From assembly GCF_027244095.1 (NCBI RefSeq), contig NC_069669.1:22223501-22287500 (forward strand): a stretch of 64,000 bases of DNA. Reading direction: 5' to 3'. The notes beneath the pieces are model-generated. The model ran no database searches. It was not told the DNA's origin and saw only the letters and a list, made by a program, of their open reading frames with translations. The position numbers and the translations under genes were made by a program. Source of the stretch: Hemicordylus capensis (lineage: Eukaryota; Chordata; Lepidosauria; Squamata; Cordylidae). Shown here piece after piece: positions 34,801-59,384 of this stretch; position 1 is the first letter of the stretch; every line of letters starts with the position of its first letter.

Positions 34801-36881
34801 AAGAGCCCTGCTAACTTCTCAAAGGAGAAGCTAGGTCTGCTAGGGCTGGGAATCTCCTAGGGCTGGATTGCTGGCTGGCAGCGTTTGTGTCTTTGCAAGC
34901 CTGAGTGGGGGATTACTTCATTCCAGGTGAGGGCCCCAGCTTGTGGGAGGCCCCACATTCCTGAGCTGAGTCAGTTTGACTGCTGGTGTTGAATACAAGG
35001 CTGGGACCAGAGGAGATTTGCTCCCAGGAGCTTCCCTAACAGGAGTTTAGTGGGAGATTGGCGGGAAAAGCTGTGGCGAGACACACAAGGCAAGAATAAG
35101 GTGAGTACTACCCAACCTTTGTAATTTTCTTGGAGGACAAAACTAAAAACCATTAATTAGCTGACAACTGTACCTAGAACCTAGCTTCAAACCCCATATA
35201 CTTTAAATACCCAATAAAACTAGTTATGAAGGTAGAATACCAGCAGGGGAGGGGCTGCTTCCCAATGTATTGCAAACTGGATGCTGGACTAGTTGGGCCT
35301 CCTTGGGCGTGATCCAGCAGGGCTGTTCTTATATTCATACCCAGTTGACACTTGACAGACAATCGCTGTTCGAGTCTGACCTTGTTTTTTTACTCACACA
35401 AAGCAAAAAAAGGAACACACACACAGCTCCTAAATCAGTGTTGATTTAACCTACCCTTTTAACCATGGTGCAAACTGTCTTTGTGCTTGGAAGCTTCTCT
35501 CTTCCACCCTGCTTCAGACATTGATAAGTTAACCTTTGTCTCACACGCTTCAGTCTTTGGAAGTGGAGTGACAGCCATCACTGTGGTTCAATTCAGACGT
35601 CTCAACACATCACAGTTAGCACAAACCATTGTTTGCAAGCCCACTTCAAAACAGAGCTTCCTACTTCAATTTTCCACCTCATTCAAACTATGAGTGGTCA
35701 CCTCAGACATCATGCTCCACCATAGCTGAGCTTCCTTTATCCATGGTTTGACACGTCTGGACTGAGTCTCAATGAAATTTTTTCTCCTCAAAAAGGGCAA
35801 CCAGAAACACACCCTTTTTGATTTCTCACACAACCGCATGAGTGCTGGGATTCTCTAACCAAGGCACTGGACTTTACGCTTACATAGCCTAGAACCTAAA
35901 AAGTTCATTTTTATACTACCAGCCCTAAACAACCCAAACATGATTTTGCTTTCTTAACCTAGGCTCAAGCAATTAAGTAAGAGATGAAAACCCACCAGGT
36001 TGGATGCGAGGCGGAGCAGATGAGCAGTTCCCAAATTGGCCGTGGTCTCATACCTGCTGCCTGCTTTGATAAACACACCGATTCTTGAAGTTGGGGAATA
36101 GTTTTCCAGCGAGGCAATCACTAGGCCATTGGGCAGCTTTGCAATCTGTATTCAGGAGATGAGACAGCGGTCCTGGTTATCCTGCAACACTCTAGACTGT
36201 GAACTACTCCCATCATGCGCATCGCTAGAATGCAGACCGACTTCCATTTCAGACTGACCTCAAGGTCCTGCGGGTGCAGCTGTATTTTCCTTCTCTCGGC
36301 GGCTGCTGAGGAGCCTCCAGCTTTAGGTGCAGTTTTGAGAGAATAAAACCTCTTCTAACAAGAGAACACAAACTGCAAGTTAGAGCTAGACACGTTTGAG
36401 CCCATCCTTCGGTTCCACACACAGGTCATCACCAGTGGGGCCACTCAAAGCGGCTCACACGAAAACACCAACACAACATCACTAAGGAGGCCCCTGGCTG
36501 GAGGGAGGCGGAGGGCCTGCTCCTGCTCCTGCTCCCCGAAGCGACCTGCCGGGCCGCGAGTCTGCAGGGCGGGGCGGGGTGACCTTCAGCCTCCTCCCGG
36601 CCTCTCCAACCGCCCGGCTAGGACGGAGGCAGACAGACGCCGCCACCCCCGAAGGCCCGGCAGGCGGACGGGCGAGGAGAGGCGCTCGGAGCGGGGAGGC
36701 CCTCCCCGCCATTCCTCGCTCCCGTTGCAGCGAGACCGCAGCCAAGGTCGATTGGTCGGTCCGTCCTTCAGTCCGGCCGCCTTCGCTGCGTCCCCCACCG
36801 CGCGTGGCCCCCCACTCTCCGCCGCCCTCCCCTCACCGAGAGGCGGCAGCAGCGCGCTGCCAGCGGGACGACGGGCCTCAT
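22725..36881 (-). CDS. UQCRC2: UQCRC2 (cytochrome b-c1 complex subunit 2, core protein 2), complete 14-exon gene, 460 aa
   Basis: Nuclear-encoded core subunit of respiratory complex III in the inner mitochondrial membrane. It belongs to the M16 (mitochondrial processing peptidase-like) family but has no HxxEH zinc site, so its role is structural. Fourteen exons (listed separately) join with consistent phase to 1383 nt; human is 453 residues in 14 exons. Residues 1-15 ([15 protein letters not shown]) look like an Arg-rich, acid-free presequence, followed by RFYSLK. The first M16-like half holds [16 protein letters not shown] (49-64), APEFRRWEV and [12 protein letters not shown]. The second half holds [31 protein letters not shown], and [16 protein letters not shown] near 336-351. 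The C terminus is GNTPFVDEL. The start is chosen because ATG 36881 has G at -3 and ends in phase at a GTGAGG donor. It lies head-to-head with CRYM and tail-to-tail with PDZD9. Confidence 0.95.
23115..23275 (+). mobile_element. LINE 3' end
   Basis: T-rich tract then TGTACACCACTCAGAGCC..GGGGTGGTTTATAATAAATG and an A-rich tail. Confidence 0.65.
23918..23990 (-). repeat. Alternating purine/pyrimidine repeat with hAT-like terminus
   Basis: Reverse complement begins GCCAGTGTTCCCTCAAAGGC, then alternates CATGTACATGTGTGTGCATGC, then TTTGTCTGCTCAGTCAATTTT. A second copy is at 16330-16410. The terminus equals that of MITE family 1. Confidence 0.6.
24178..24535 (-). mobile_element. Two tandem Sauria-SINE-like elements
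   Basis: 24178-24338 and 24345-24535 are both reversed (GTCAGCTCAGTATTGTCTACACTG; GTCTAGCTCAGTATTGTTTGCACTG), with about 20% divergence by eye, so probably separate insertions. Confidence 0.7.
24735..24888 (-). CDS. UQCRC2: UQCRC2 exon 13
   Basis: 154 bp, [20 protein letters not shown] to VATADIVN; donor AAT/GTGAGT, phase 0 out. Confidence 0.95.
25085..25390. mobile_element. GC-rich fold-back element
   Basis: TCCAGGTAGGAGGAGGGTGCCC and CTCCCTCCTCCTACCTTGACTGGG pair as inverted arms across about 200 bp. Confidence 0.5.
25995..26225. mobile_element. GC-rich fold-back element, eroded
   Basis: Arms resemble 25085-25390: GGGAGGAGGCGACTCCCACCCTGGCTTGGGAGCTGGGCACG against CAGCTCCGGAGC..TTACCCAGCTGGGGCTCC. 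Confidence 0.4.
26331..26407 (-). CDS. UQCRC2: UQCRC2 exon 12
   Basis: 77 bp, [20 protein letters not shown] to VKRA; donor CCAA/GTAAGT, phase 2 out. Confidence 0.95.
26855..26990 (-). repeat. Interspersed repeat family C
   Basis: CTGCTCTCCCCCTGCTGAAACGGG..AGCACCACTTTTAAAAGGTGCCTCTGATCAGTCAGCAGGGG. Confidence 0.6.
27151..27231 (-). CDS. UQCRC2: UQCRC2 exon 11
   Basis: 27 codons, [20 protein letters not shown] to SAAGE; donor GAG/GTAAGC. Confidence 0.96.
27340..27478 (+). mobile_element. Palindromic MITE (family 2)
   Basis: CAGGGGTAGGTAATGTTGGCTTGCCAGCTGTTTCTG is inverted as CAGAAACAGCTGGAGAGCCAAGGG..GCCCTG. Located in UQCRC2 intron 10. Confidence 0.75.
27664..27863 (-). CDS. UQCRC2: UQCRC2 exon 10
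   Basis: 200 bp, the largest exon; contains [19 protein letters not shown] and [14 protein letters not shown] and ends PLPFD before GTAAGT. Confidence 0.96.
28122..28217 (-). CDS. UQCRC2: UQCRC2 exon 9
   Basis: 96 bp, [20 protein letters not shown] to KAKYRG; phase 1 to 1. It encodes the Gly/Ser-rich linker between the two M16-like halves. Confidence 0.94.
28324..28381 (-). CDS. UQCRC2: UQCRC2 exon 8
   Basis: 58 bp, [19 protein letters not shown]; phase 1 out. Confidence 0.94.
28620..29020. mobile_element. Partial copy of the long hAT-type fold-back (see 43091)
   Basis: GGCCATCATGATACTGGGGAGGCC..AGAGGGGGAACC and the terminus TTTTGTGCACGCCCCTAA match the 43-kb element; the left terminus is missing or eroded. 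Confidence 0.6.
29549..29646 (-). CDS. UQCRC2: UQCRC2 exon 7
   Basis: 98 bp, [20 protein letters not shown] to NLTSEQ; donor CAG/GTAGGA, phase 0 out. Confidence 0.95.
29976..30590 (-). mobile_element. Sauria-SINE-like element carrying two later insertions
   Basis: Reverse-strand SINE pieces at 29976-30022, 30251-30313 and 30517-30590. They are separated by a forward SINE (about 30023-30250) and by a fold-back element (30314-30516). Confidence 0.75.
30306..30524 (+). mobile_element. Fold-back hAT-type element with perfect 8-bp target duplication
   Basis: Element 30314-30516 (203 bp) begins CAGGCTCGGACTGGGTTACT and ends with its inverse; arms of about 68 bp pair almost completely around a 60-70 bp loop. 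GATGCCAG flanks both sides (30306-30313 and 30517-30524). Confidence 0.92.
30936..31060 (-). CDS. UQCRC2: UQCRC2 exon 6
   Basis: 125 bp, encoding [20 protein letters not shown] through AFLNPQV; acceptor TGTGTGCAAG, donor TTG/GTAAGT, phase 1 out. Confidence 0.95.
31175..31345 (+). repeat. Interspersed repeat, LINE-derived by appearance
   Basis: GACCAGAACTGCATGCAGCCCTCCAAATGTGGTCGCACCATAG then CATGGAATTGGCCTTTTTCACAGCTGC, a segment common in squamate introns; family not resolved. Confidence 0.5.
31644..31700 (-). CDS. UQCRC2: UQCRC2 exon 5
   Basis: 57 bp, encoding [19 protein letters not shown]. Acceptor ATCTCTAG, donor TATAT/GTAAGT, phase 2 to 2. Confidence 0.93.
31895..31955 (-). mobile_element. 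LINE 3' tail fragment
   Basis: TATTTATTTAAAATATTTCTATACCGCCCAAAAC..CTCTGGGCAG, reversed. Confidence 0.6.
32140..32345 (-). mobile_element. Sauria-SINE-like element
   Basis: AGGAAGCTGCCTTCGGAGTCAGACC to ATGTTCTACCACTGAGCTGC, reversed and almost complete. Confidence 0.78.
32531..32842 (+). mobile_element. Composite Sauria-SINE-like element
   Basis: Complete copy: GAGAGCTGGTCTTGTGGTAGCAAGC to CTCAGTATATGGTAGCTTCTTATG. Confidence 0.82.
32850..33785. other. UQCRC2 intron 4, nothing recognised
   Basis: AT-rich intron sequence with a C homopolymer near 33562-33574. Confidence 0.5.
33792..33856 (-). CDS. UQCRC2: UQCRC2 exon 4
   Basis: 65 bp, [20 protein letters not shown]; ends in phase 2 at CTAAG/GTCTGG. 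Confidence 0.94.
33998..34145 (+). mobile_element. hAT-type palindromic MITE (family 1) with perfect 8-bp target duplication
   Basis: CTAGGCAG flanks the element at 33998-34005 and 34138-34145. The 132-bp element folds back through CAACTCCCAGAATCC / GATTATGGGAGTTATAG. Confidence 0.9.
34670..34800. repeat. Half-copy of the 56653-56975 fold-back family
   Basis: TTGGGAGCTGTGCACATCCCTGTTTTCTGCTTGTGTGC followed by AACAAGGTTGGAGGCTC parallels the left arm at 56653. Confidence 0.45.
35225..35335 (-). repeat. Interspersed repeat family B, internally deleted
   Basis: CTGGATGCTGGACTAGTTGGGCCTCC..GTGATCCAGCAGGGCTGTTCTTA. Confidence 0.6.
35340..35990. other. UQCRC2 intron 3 with a probable eroded fold-back
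   Basis: TTCAGACGTCTCAACACATC (about 35590) pairs loosely with CCATGGTTTGACACGTCTGGAC (about 35741); otherwise nothing seen. Confidence 0.4.
35996..36145 (-). CDS. UQCRC2: UQCRC2 exon 3
   Basis: 50 codons, [12 protein letters not shown] to HLLRLASNL, phase 0 at both ends. Contains the strongly conserved FIKAGSRYE. Confidence 0.95.
36259..36351 (-). CDS. UQCRC2: UQCRC2 exon 2
   Basis: 31 codons, [10 protein letters not shown] to HPQDLE, donor GAG/GTCAGT. The RFYSLK and PQDLE ends match the mammalian exon; the Ala/Gly-rich middle is the variable processed N terminus. Confidence 0.88.
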
Positions 36882-37110
36882 CTCCGCAGACCCCGGGACG
36901 GGAGAAAATCAAGGTGGCGGCGGCGGCGAAGGAGAACTCGGCCTTCCCAGCGTGCACCGCGCGCCTCCCCGTTCCCTAGCAGCGGACCATAGAGACGAAG
37001 AGACGCTTCTCCTTGGAAGGGCGGGCTACCTAGGACTCCCCCCGCCCCACCCGCCAGCGTCCCACTTCGACAGCTCAGCAGCTCCCGTGACGCACATCCG
37101 GTGTAGCAAC
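36480..37110 (-). promoter_or_regulatory. CpG-island promoter of UQCRC2
   Basis: GC/CpG-rich block over exon 1 and intron 1. On the minus strand upstream of the ATG it carries ACCGGATGTG (ETS/GABP-like) next to TGCGTCAC (CRE/ATF-like) near 37086-37103, and GCCGCCACCTTG near 36911-36922. The last is one base off the YY1 motif GCCGCCATCTTG. These factor classes are known regulators of nuclear-encoded respiratory genes; use here is inferred. Confidence 0.7.
36837..36881 (-). CDS. UQCRC2: UQCRC2 exon 1 (presequence)
   Basis: 15 codons from ATG, donor CTCTCG/GTGAGG, phase 0. The sequence is not conserved with the mammalian presequence, but it has the right composition (three Arg, no acids). Confidence 0.8.
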
Positions 37111-37350
37111 ACTGCACTTTGATAGGGGTTGTGTGGGCAGGAAGCAGAAGGGCGCTTCATAGGACCCTACTGAGCCTGCTCCAAGGCCTTTATTAGGTAG
37201 ATGCACAGGAAAGGAGGCGTTTGTTAAGTAAGAAGAGATGTTACTATGCCTGAGGTTCTGTTAGCAGTGGAAAAAGTCCTCCTGCGGCCAGGATATCATT
37301 ATGAGCAGCGCTCTAGGCTTCGGCATCTCTGTGATGAAAACTCGGCCTAC

Positions 37351-37492
37351 AGCAGCCCTGCTCCATTTAGGCCCCCTCGCTGGTTTTGAACTGCAACTCC
37401 CATAATCCTCAGCCGCAGTGGGCAATAGCCAGGGATTATGGGAATTGCAGGCCGCCAACACCGGCAGGAGGGATGAAGTTGAGCAGCCCTGG
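37351..37492 (+). mobile_element. Palindromic MITE (family 2)
   Basis: GCAGCCCTG..ACTGCAACTCCCATAATCC pairs with GGATTATGGGAATTGCAGG..GCAGCCCTGG-type ends. Confidence 0.7.
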
Positions 37493-37894
37493 CCGACAGG
37501 CTTTGCGCTGGACGTTAGAGAGGAAACGAATCCCGTTCCATAGCGGAAAGGCTGTGCGTGGTCCGCGACTATGCGTCACTATAGTGTATTCCCCCATCTC
37601 CCGTGTTTATGTCACTGGGAACACGGAGGGATGATGGTCAGTCATTGCCCTGCAGCAGGAGGATAGACAACCTGAAGTACTCCAGTTGCTTTTTGGACTA
37701 CTACAACCCCCCTCATCTCCAGCCACAATGGTCAGTAGTCAGAGAGGATGGCAAGTCTCTCCCGTTCAGCCTCAGCTGCAATCTGGGGCGGAGGGAATAG
37801 TGCTACTGATCTACTCTGCAAGGCTGTTGTAAGCATTGCTGCAGCAGGGTAAGACATACCAAGTGCATGCCAAAAGTGTCTCAATGACCTATTC

Positions 37895-37984
37895 ATTTGT
37901 TTATGTATTAAACACTTCTTATAGACCGCTGCCTCCAAAGACTAGGCGGTGAACAACAATACCAATAACAAAATAATAAATAAA

Positions 37985-38015
<31 letters not shown>
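37895..38015 (-). mobile_element. LINE 3' end with (AAAT)n/(AAT)n tail
   Basis: TTCTTATAGACCGCTGCCTCC..AGGCGGTGAACAACAATACC followed by (TAAA)n and (AAT)n microsatellites. Confidence 0.65.
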
Positions 38016-38024
38016 TATAACCTG

Positions 38025-38680
38025 GCAGTGGCTCAAAACAGGCAATTGAAGAAAGAAACAGAGGGTTTAATACTGGCTGCACAAGAACAGGCACTAAGAA
38101 CAAATGCAATTATTAGAGCAAAAGTCAAAAAATCAACAACAGCAAGTGCCGCCTTTGTAAAGAAGCAGATGAAACCGTGGACCACCTAATCAGCTCAGCT
38201 GTTGTAAAAAGATCACACAGACTGACTGCAAACAAAGACATGACAAGGTAGCAGGGATGATACACTGGAACATCTGCAAAAAATACAAGCTACTTGTAGG
38301 CAAAAATTGGTGGGATGATAAAATTGAAAAAGTTGAAGAAAATGAAGATGTAAAAATATTATGGGACTTTCAACTACAAGCAGACAAACATCTGCCCACA
38401 ATACACCAGATATAACTGTAGTCGAGAAGAAAGAAAAACAAGTCAAAATAATCAACATAGCAATACCAGGTGATAGCAGAATAGAAGAAAAAGAAACCGA
38501 AAAAATTACAAAGATCTACAAATTGAAACTGAAAGGCTGTTTCAGAAGAAGACCAAAATAATCCCAGTAGTAATTGGCACCCTAGGTGCAATTCCAAAAA
38601 ATCTTGAAGAGCACCTCAGTACCATTGGGCCCACAGCTGCCCTGTCTGTCTACTCAAAAGGTGTGAAGGAACTGCTATGT
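38025..38680 (+). mobile_element. R4/Dong-like LINE, C-terminal fragment of the polyprotein
   Basis: Reading with frame changes gives LILAAQEQALRT, then a CCHC-type knuckle CRLCKEADETVDHLIS, WDFQLQADKHLP, and PDITVVEKKEKQVKIINIAI followed by PGD. This order (zinc knuckle then PD..D/E nuclease-like segment) is that of R2/R4-clade LINEs with restriction-like endonucleases. It is decayed by stops and frameshifts. Clade assignment is from memory. Confidence 0.65.
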
Positions 38681-38754
38681 AGTCAGAATGGATTCCCGCT
38701 CCTGGGAACAGGCTGGGTTGCCAGCTTGGAGGATTTTGCCTTCTATAACTCAGA

Positions 38755-38930
38755 GGCAGAGCATCTGCTCTGCATGCAGAAAGCCACAGGTCCAACCCCT
38801 GGGCTGGGGAAGAAGACTCCTGCTTGGAACCTTGGAGAGCCGCTGCCAGTCAGTGCAGGCATTCCTGAGCCAGATGGACTAAGGATCCGACTCGGTATGT
38901 GGCAGAAGAACACCAGCTCCGCCTGCAAAA
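38755..38930 (+). mobile_element. Sauria-SINE-like element
   Basis: GGCAGAGCATCTGCTCTGCATGCAGAAAG..GCCAGTCAGTGCAGGCATTCC, 3' half diverged. Confidence 0.7.
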
Positions 38931-39239
38931 GGAGATCCTCCCAGCCAGGTCCTCTCCCTGTAGCATCTCCAGGTAGGGCTCTGGGAGAGAAGAAGCCCGC
39001 GGAGACTTCATGGAGGAGAGGTCTATCAATGGCTACTAGTCGGAGGGCTGTGGGCCACCTCCAGCCTCAAAGGCAGGATGCCTCTGAGTACCAGTTGCAG
39101 GGGAGTAATGGCAGGAGAGAGGGCATGCCCTCAACTCCTGTCTGTGGCTTCCAGCGGCCTCTGGTGGGCCACTGTGCGAAATAGGATGCTGGACTAGAGG
39201 GGCCTCCTTGGGCCTGATCCAGCAGCAAGGCTGTTCTGC

Positions 39240-55390
<16,151 letters not shown>

Positions 55391-55460
55391 AAAGGAAGAT
55401 CTGCTAATATCCAGAGCGAAGAAACAATCAAGAAAATAAAGTAGCATTTAGAGTGGATGT
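55391..55460 (+). terminator. CRYM short 3' UTR and polyadenylation signal
   Basis: AATAAA at 55435-55440, only 45 nt after the stop codon, predicting a 3' UTR of about 65-70 nt. A longer alternative cannot be excluded. Confidence 0.7.
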
Positions 55461-55523
55461 TCTTTCCCCACAATTTCTTTGATCAGAAGAGTGAACACTG
55501 TTAAAGACTGTAGCCCTTACTAC

Positions 55524-56328
55524 CTGGGCTGGTTCAGATGTAACACGGAACCAAGATTGGATCTTCATTATGTGTGATGGCCCGTAGCCTCGGGTGTGTA
55601 TGCTTCTCCCTCCCCTCCACCATGAGGGAAGGAAGTTTTCTACCTCCGATCCTGGCTTAGAACAAGCCAGGATCTCTTGATATGCCTGAGCCAGGCAATC
55701 CTGTCTTATTCTAGCCATGATTTCAAAATAAACCAGGATCTGAAACTGGGATTGTTTACCAGCTTCAGATCTGGCTTAAGGTGGGTTCACACATAATGTG
55801 GCACCTGAGGCCCAAACTCCCACAGCCTTGAAAACACACAAGCCTACTTCTCGTCTCGGTAACGATATGCCAAGGTTGAGTTTGTCATATGAATCCACTA
55901 GTCTTGGCAAATCTTTCTGTACTCATGGCAGGGAACCTGACATATGTAACCTAACTTTGAAGTGAGGGACAGATGTCCAGTTCCCTGCCGCAAGTAGGGT
56001 AAGATACGCCAAGACTGGTTGATTCATATGACACGCTCGGTCTTGGCGTATCGTTACCAAAACTGAAAGTAGAGTCCACGGTGCTGCCAGGGCTGTGGCA
56101 GTTCGCAGTAATCTCAGGCGCTGTGTTATGTGTGAAGCACTCTTATTTTGAAAGTGCAGCCAGACTAAGCCAGAATTGTCTGATTCGGGCATAATGAGAG
56201 ACCTTGGCTTCTCCTAAACCAGAATCAGGAGTTGAATCCTTCCTCCTCCGACACATACCCAAGGCAATGGGGTGTCATGTGAAGCCAGGATTCAGTCCCA
56301 GCTCTGTGCTACATCTGAACTGGCCCCT
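55524..56328. mobile_element. Palindromic element containing a second palindromic element
   Basis: Outer arms: GGCTGGTTCAGATGTAACAC inverted as GTGCTACATCTGAACTGGCC. Inner element about 55781-56140: GGTTCACACATAATGTGGCACC inverted as GGCGCTGTGTTATGTGTGAAGC, with inner GTAACGATATGCCAAG / CTTGGCGTATCGTTAC. Starts about 70 bp past the predicted CRYM transcript end. Confidence 0.75.
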
Positions 56329-56652
56329 CCTTGTCTTTCCTTGAGGAAGGAAGAATTAGAATAGATGCAAGAACTGGGTAAGTTAGGCATGCCTAACTTT
56401 TGTACTGGCAGTAGCCCATCTTTTTCTGAGTATTGTTTGGTAGTAAGACAGAGTCCGGGTGGGTCCTGACGCATGCTGGTCCAGAGCTCAGTTTCTCTTC
56501 TCTACTTGTCTGGCTGCGGTGGGAGAAGGTGGGACAAACAGAGTGGAAGCAAGATGGTGGCCAAGTCCATGGCAGTCAATCATGCTGGCCAGAGGAGTCC
56601 TAGGACTGTGAGGAAGCAATAGTCAGAGGGTAGGGCAAGAGTCCTACTCAAG

Positions 56653-56975
56653 TCTGGGAGCTGGGCACACTCCATATTCTGCTCATATGCGAGTTAAAAG
56701 CAAGGTTGGGGGCACCCTTGACGATCCTGTGCTCATCAAGCAGCAGTGGGGCCGGAGGACTTTCCCTCCTACCTCCTTAAAGAGCTGGGAGCTGCTGCTG
56801 GGAGATCCCTCCACCTAGTACCCAGGAGCGACACCCAGCTTTTTACGGAGGTAGGAGGGAAAGTCCTCCAGCCCTGCTGCTTCTTAGCACATGATCATCA
56901 GTGGTGCATCTGACCTTATTTTTAACTTGCTTACGGGCAGAAAATGGGAGTTTGCCCAGGCAGCTCCCAAACGTA
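56653..56975. mobile_element. Fold-back element
   Basis: GGAGGACTTTCCCTCCTACCTCC pairs with GGAGGTAGGAGGGAAAGTCCTCC; outer CTGGGAGCTGGGC pairs with GCCCAGGCAGCTCCCA. Confidence 0.72.
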
Positions 56976-57075
56976 GGTAGGAGGCTTCCCCGACCCTCTT
57001 CATAATGGAGTGAACCAGCCTGTGCTGGATGGACCAAGGGTCTGACTCGGTAAAAGGCAGCTTCCTAGGTGCCAG

Positions 57076-58159
57076 TGGGGATTTTTGCAGAGAACCAGCC
57101 GGTGGTGGTTAGGGTCCAGGAATCGGTTATCTTCAAGGATGAATCTGCTCTGAGAGTGAATTATTGGTATGCTTTATTGCCCCAGGAAACACTCCTTGCC
57201 TGAGACACCTTTGTGCTTTTGTAGACCTGTTTCTATTTCAAAAGGAATATCAATAAACAAATTTCTACTCCTTATGAATAGGTCCAGAGTGGTCATTCCT
57301 GGTAACCCTTGTTGGGGGTCTCACTGGGGTTCGGAATACAGGGTATTCATGCCTAGCTCAGGCAGGGAAGGGGGCAACGCAAGCCCACGGAAGGAGCTCT
57401 TGGACCAGCAATCAGCTGCTGTCAACAGCTGGGGATATAGCCAGCAAGAGCCCCACCCCTTCCTGGATCTCCCAGCCCTGCATACGCACAGCCACACAAG
57501 AAACGAACACCCTTCACCATCAGCTACAGCCACTGACCCTGCACCAGCCACAGACGCTTGGAGCTCTAGGGCTGGATGGGAAGGTGCTGGGACCGAGTGC
57601 CAGTGCCCAGCCCTGCAACGAAATAAATGGAAAATGAAACTGGCACATGAAGTAAGACCCACATTAGAGGAGGGAGGGTCCTCCTGCCTTGGTTGCTAAC
57701 TTTTTAGCACTGCGCACTCAGCCACAGGCTCAGGTAACACACCAGGGATGCCCTGCAAGATTGTGTTGCAGCTCCATCCTTGTGACTTGGATAGCTGCTT
57801 CCCCCTCCCGTTTCATTTCGGCTCTGCAACAGATGCGCGCTGTGGGGCACACCGAGCAGGTCGAACAGTAGGCAGCCTGGGGTGGGGGTAAATGAGCTGC
57901 TAGTGTGGCTCATCCCGACTCGCCTCTCCCAGCCCTGCCTCACTTGGCCTTGTCAACCAACTGCAGCCACAGTTACCCCAGATGCATGGGCTGGTGCTCC
58001 GCATGGTTTCCCAACCCGGGCAAATGAGCAGCCCCCACATGCCTGAGCTTAACACAGCAGCGGAGGAGGAAAGCAGAATGAGGCCGCTGGGATGGCTGCT
58101 GCTGCTGCTCCTGTATACTGCCTAGTCCATGAGCCAGACCCACACACTTTGGCCATCAG
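57076..58159. other. Intergenic between CRYM and ANKS4B, no gene recognised
   Basis: A 176-codon open frame at 57169 lacks domain, codon or splice support. A SINE tail fragment lies just before (57005-57075). Confidence 0.4.
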
Positions 58160-58372
58160 TAAAGGTAAAGTGTGCTGTCGAGTCGTCATGACCACAGAGC
58201 CCTGTGGTCGTCTTTGGTAGAATACAGGAGGGATTTGCCATTGCCTCCTCCCGCGCAGTGTGAGATGATGCCTTTCAGCATCTTCCTATATCACTGCTGT
58301 GCAATATAGGCGTTTCCCATAGTCTGGGAAACATACCAGTGGGGATTCAAACCAGCAAAATCACAGTGAGTG
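58160..58372 (-). mobile_element. tRNA-derived SINE family 3
   Basis: AAAGGTAAAGTGTGCTGTCGAGTCG to TACCAGTGGGGATTCAAACC, reversed; head lost. Confidence 0.75.
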
Positions 58373-58829
58373 TTCATCCCCCCAGATGGTACTGACCCCC
58401 AGCTGCTTTGTGGACTGGAAGTGTCTGTTTCCAGTTCTTTATGTGGCCCCACCTCCCATGTAGGGGATTGCCTGGAGAAGCCCCAGTTGCTGCCCCCATC
58501 ACGAAAGTGGCAAAGTGGCCCAGGGTTACTTCCTTGTGTGAACCATAGGAAGGCATTGCTTGCTGTTTCTCCAAAGAATCTCCATGTAGACAGGGATTAG
58601 TCCCTTGAGCTGCACAGCAGCTCCATGGATGCAGCAGGCTTGACTCCACATCCCCTTTGTCAGAACCTCATTCAGTGGCCTCTGGAGCACGACGACTCGC
58701 TCATTTACTTATTTATTTCCTTGCTTGCTCACATGTGTATGCCACTGTTTGTCCTGGGACCCTAGGGCCTTCAAGCAACTATCATTAAAAATGCAACTAA
58801 AAAACAAGAGACACCAGGTGAAAGGAAGG

Positions 58830-59290
58830 CAAAGGGCAGCTACTCACAGAAAGGGCAGCCTTCAGTCACCTCCAGAAGACTGGGAGCCAGGGAGCCACAT
58901 GGGTCAAATCTGAGAGTAAGTTTCGCAGCCTGGAGGCAACCACTGAGAAGGCCCCGCTGATGTCGGCACACAGAGCAGAGTCCTCCAGCTGGCCTCATTA
59001 GGTGGGTAGATTCAGCCAGAAGCAGGCAGTCCTTAGGGTGTTTGAGCTCCACGTTGTTGAGGGCTTTCGAGGTAGCAGGTAGTAGCTGGAACTGTATCTG
59101 GCATCAGATTGCTTGAAGCAGTGTCTAAAAGTCAGTGCAATATGCAGGCTGTGGCTAGCTCCCGATATCAGTCTGGCAGACACACTCTGTACCTCCGGTC
59201 ATTTCCAAATGCTTTTCAAGGGCACCCCTTTATAGAGTGCATTGCGATAATCCAACCTTTAAGCAACAAAGGCATGGGCAACAGAGGCCA
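58830..59290 (-). repeat. LINE-derived interspersed repeat, probable
   Basis: GGCAACCACTGAGAAGGCC.., ..GTAGCTGGAACTG.., TATAGAGTGCATTGCGATAATCCAACC: segments in the order of a common reptilian LINE 3' region. Confidence 0.45.
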
Positions 59291-59384
59291 GGTCAGCTGG
59301 GCTAGAAAGGACTGTGCCACTACAGGCAGCCAGCAGGGGGAGGATCCTAATTCAACCCGTTCCGCCCCAGAAGGGGCTGGTTGA

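Noticed and set aside
36585-36745. Alternative UQCRC2 first exon starting [13 protein letters not shown]
   Set aside because: It could pass for a presequence, but it has no donor in phase with exon 2. The ATG at 36881 ends in phase at a consensus donor.
57169-57699. 176-codon plus-strand open frame between CRYM and ANKS4B
   Set aside because: No domain, no codon or splice evidence, and no gene known at this position of the block.
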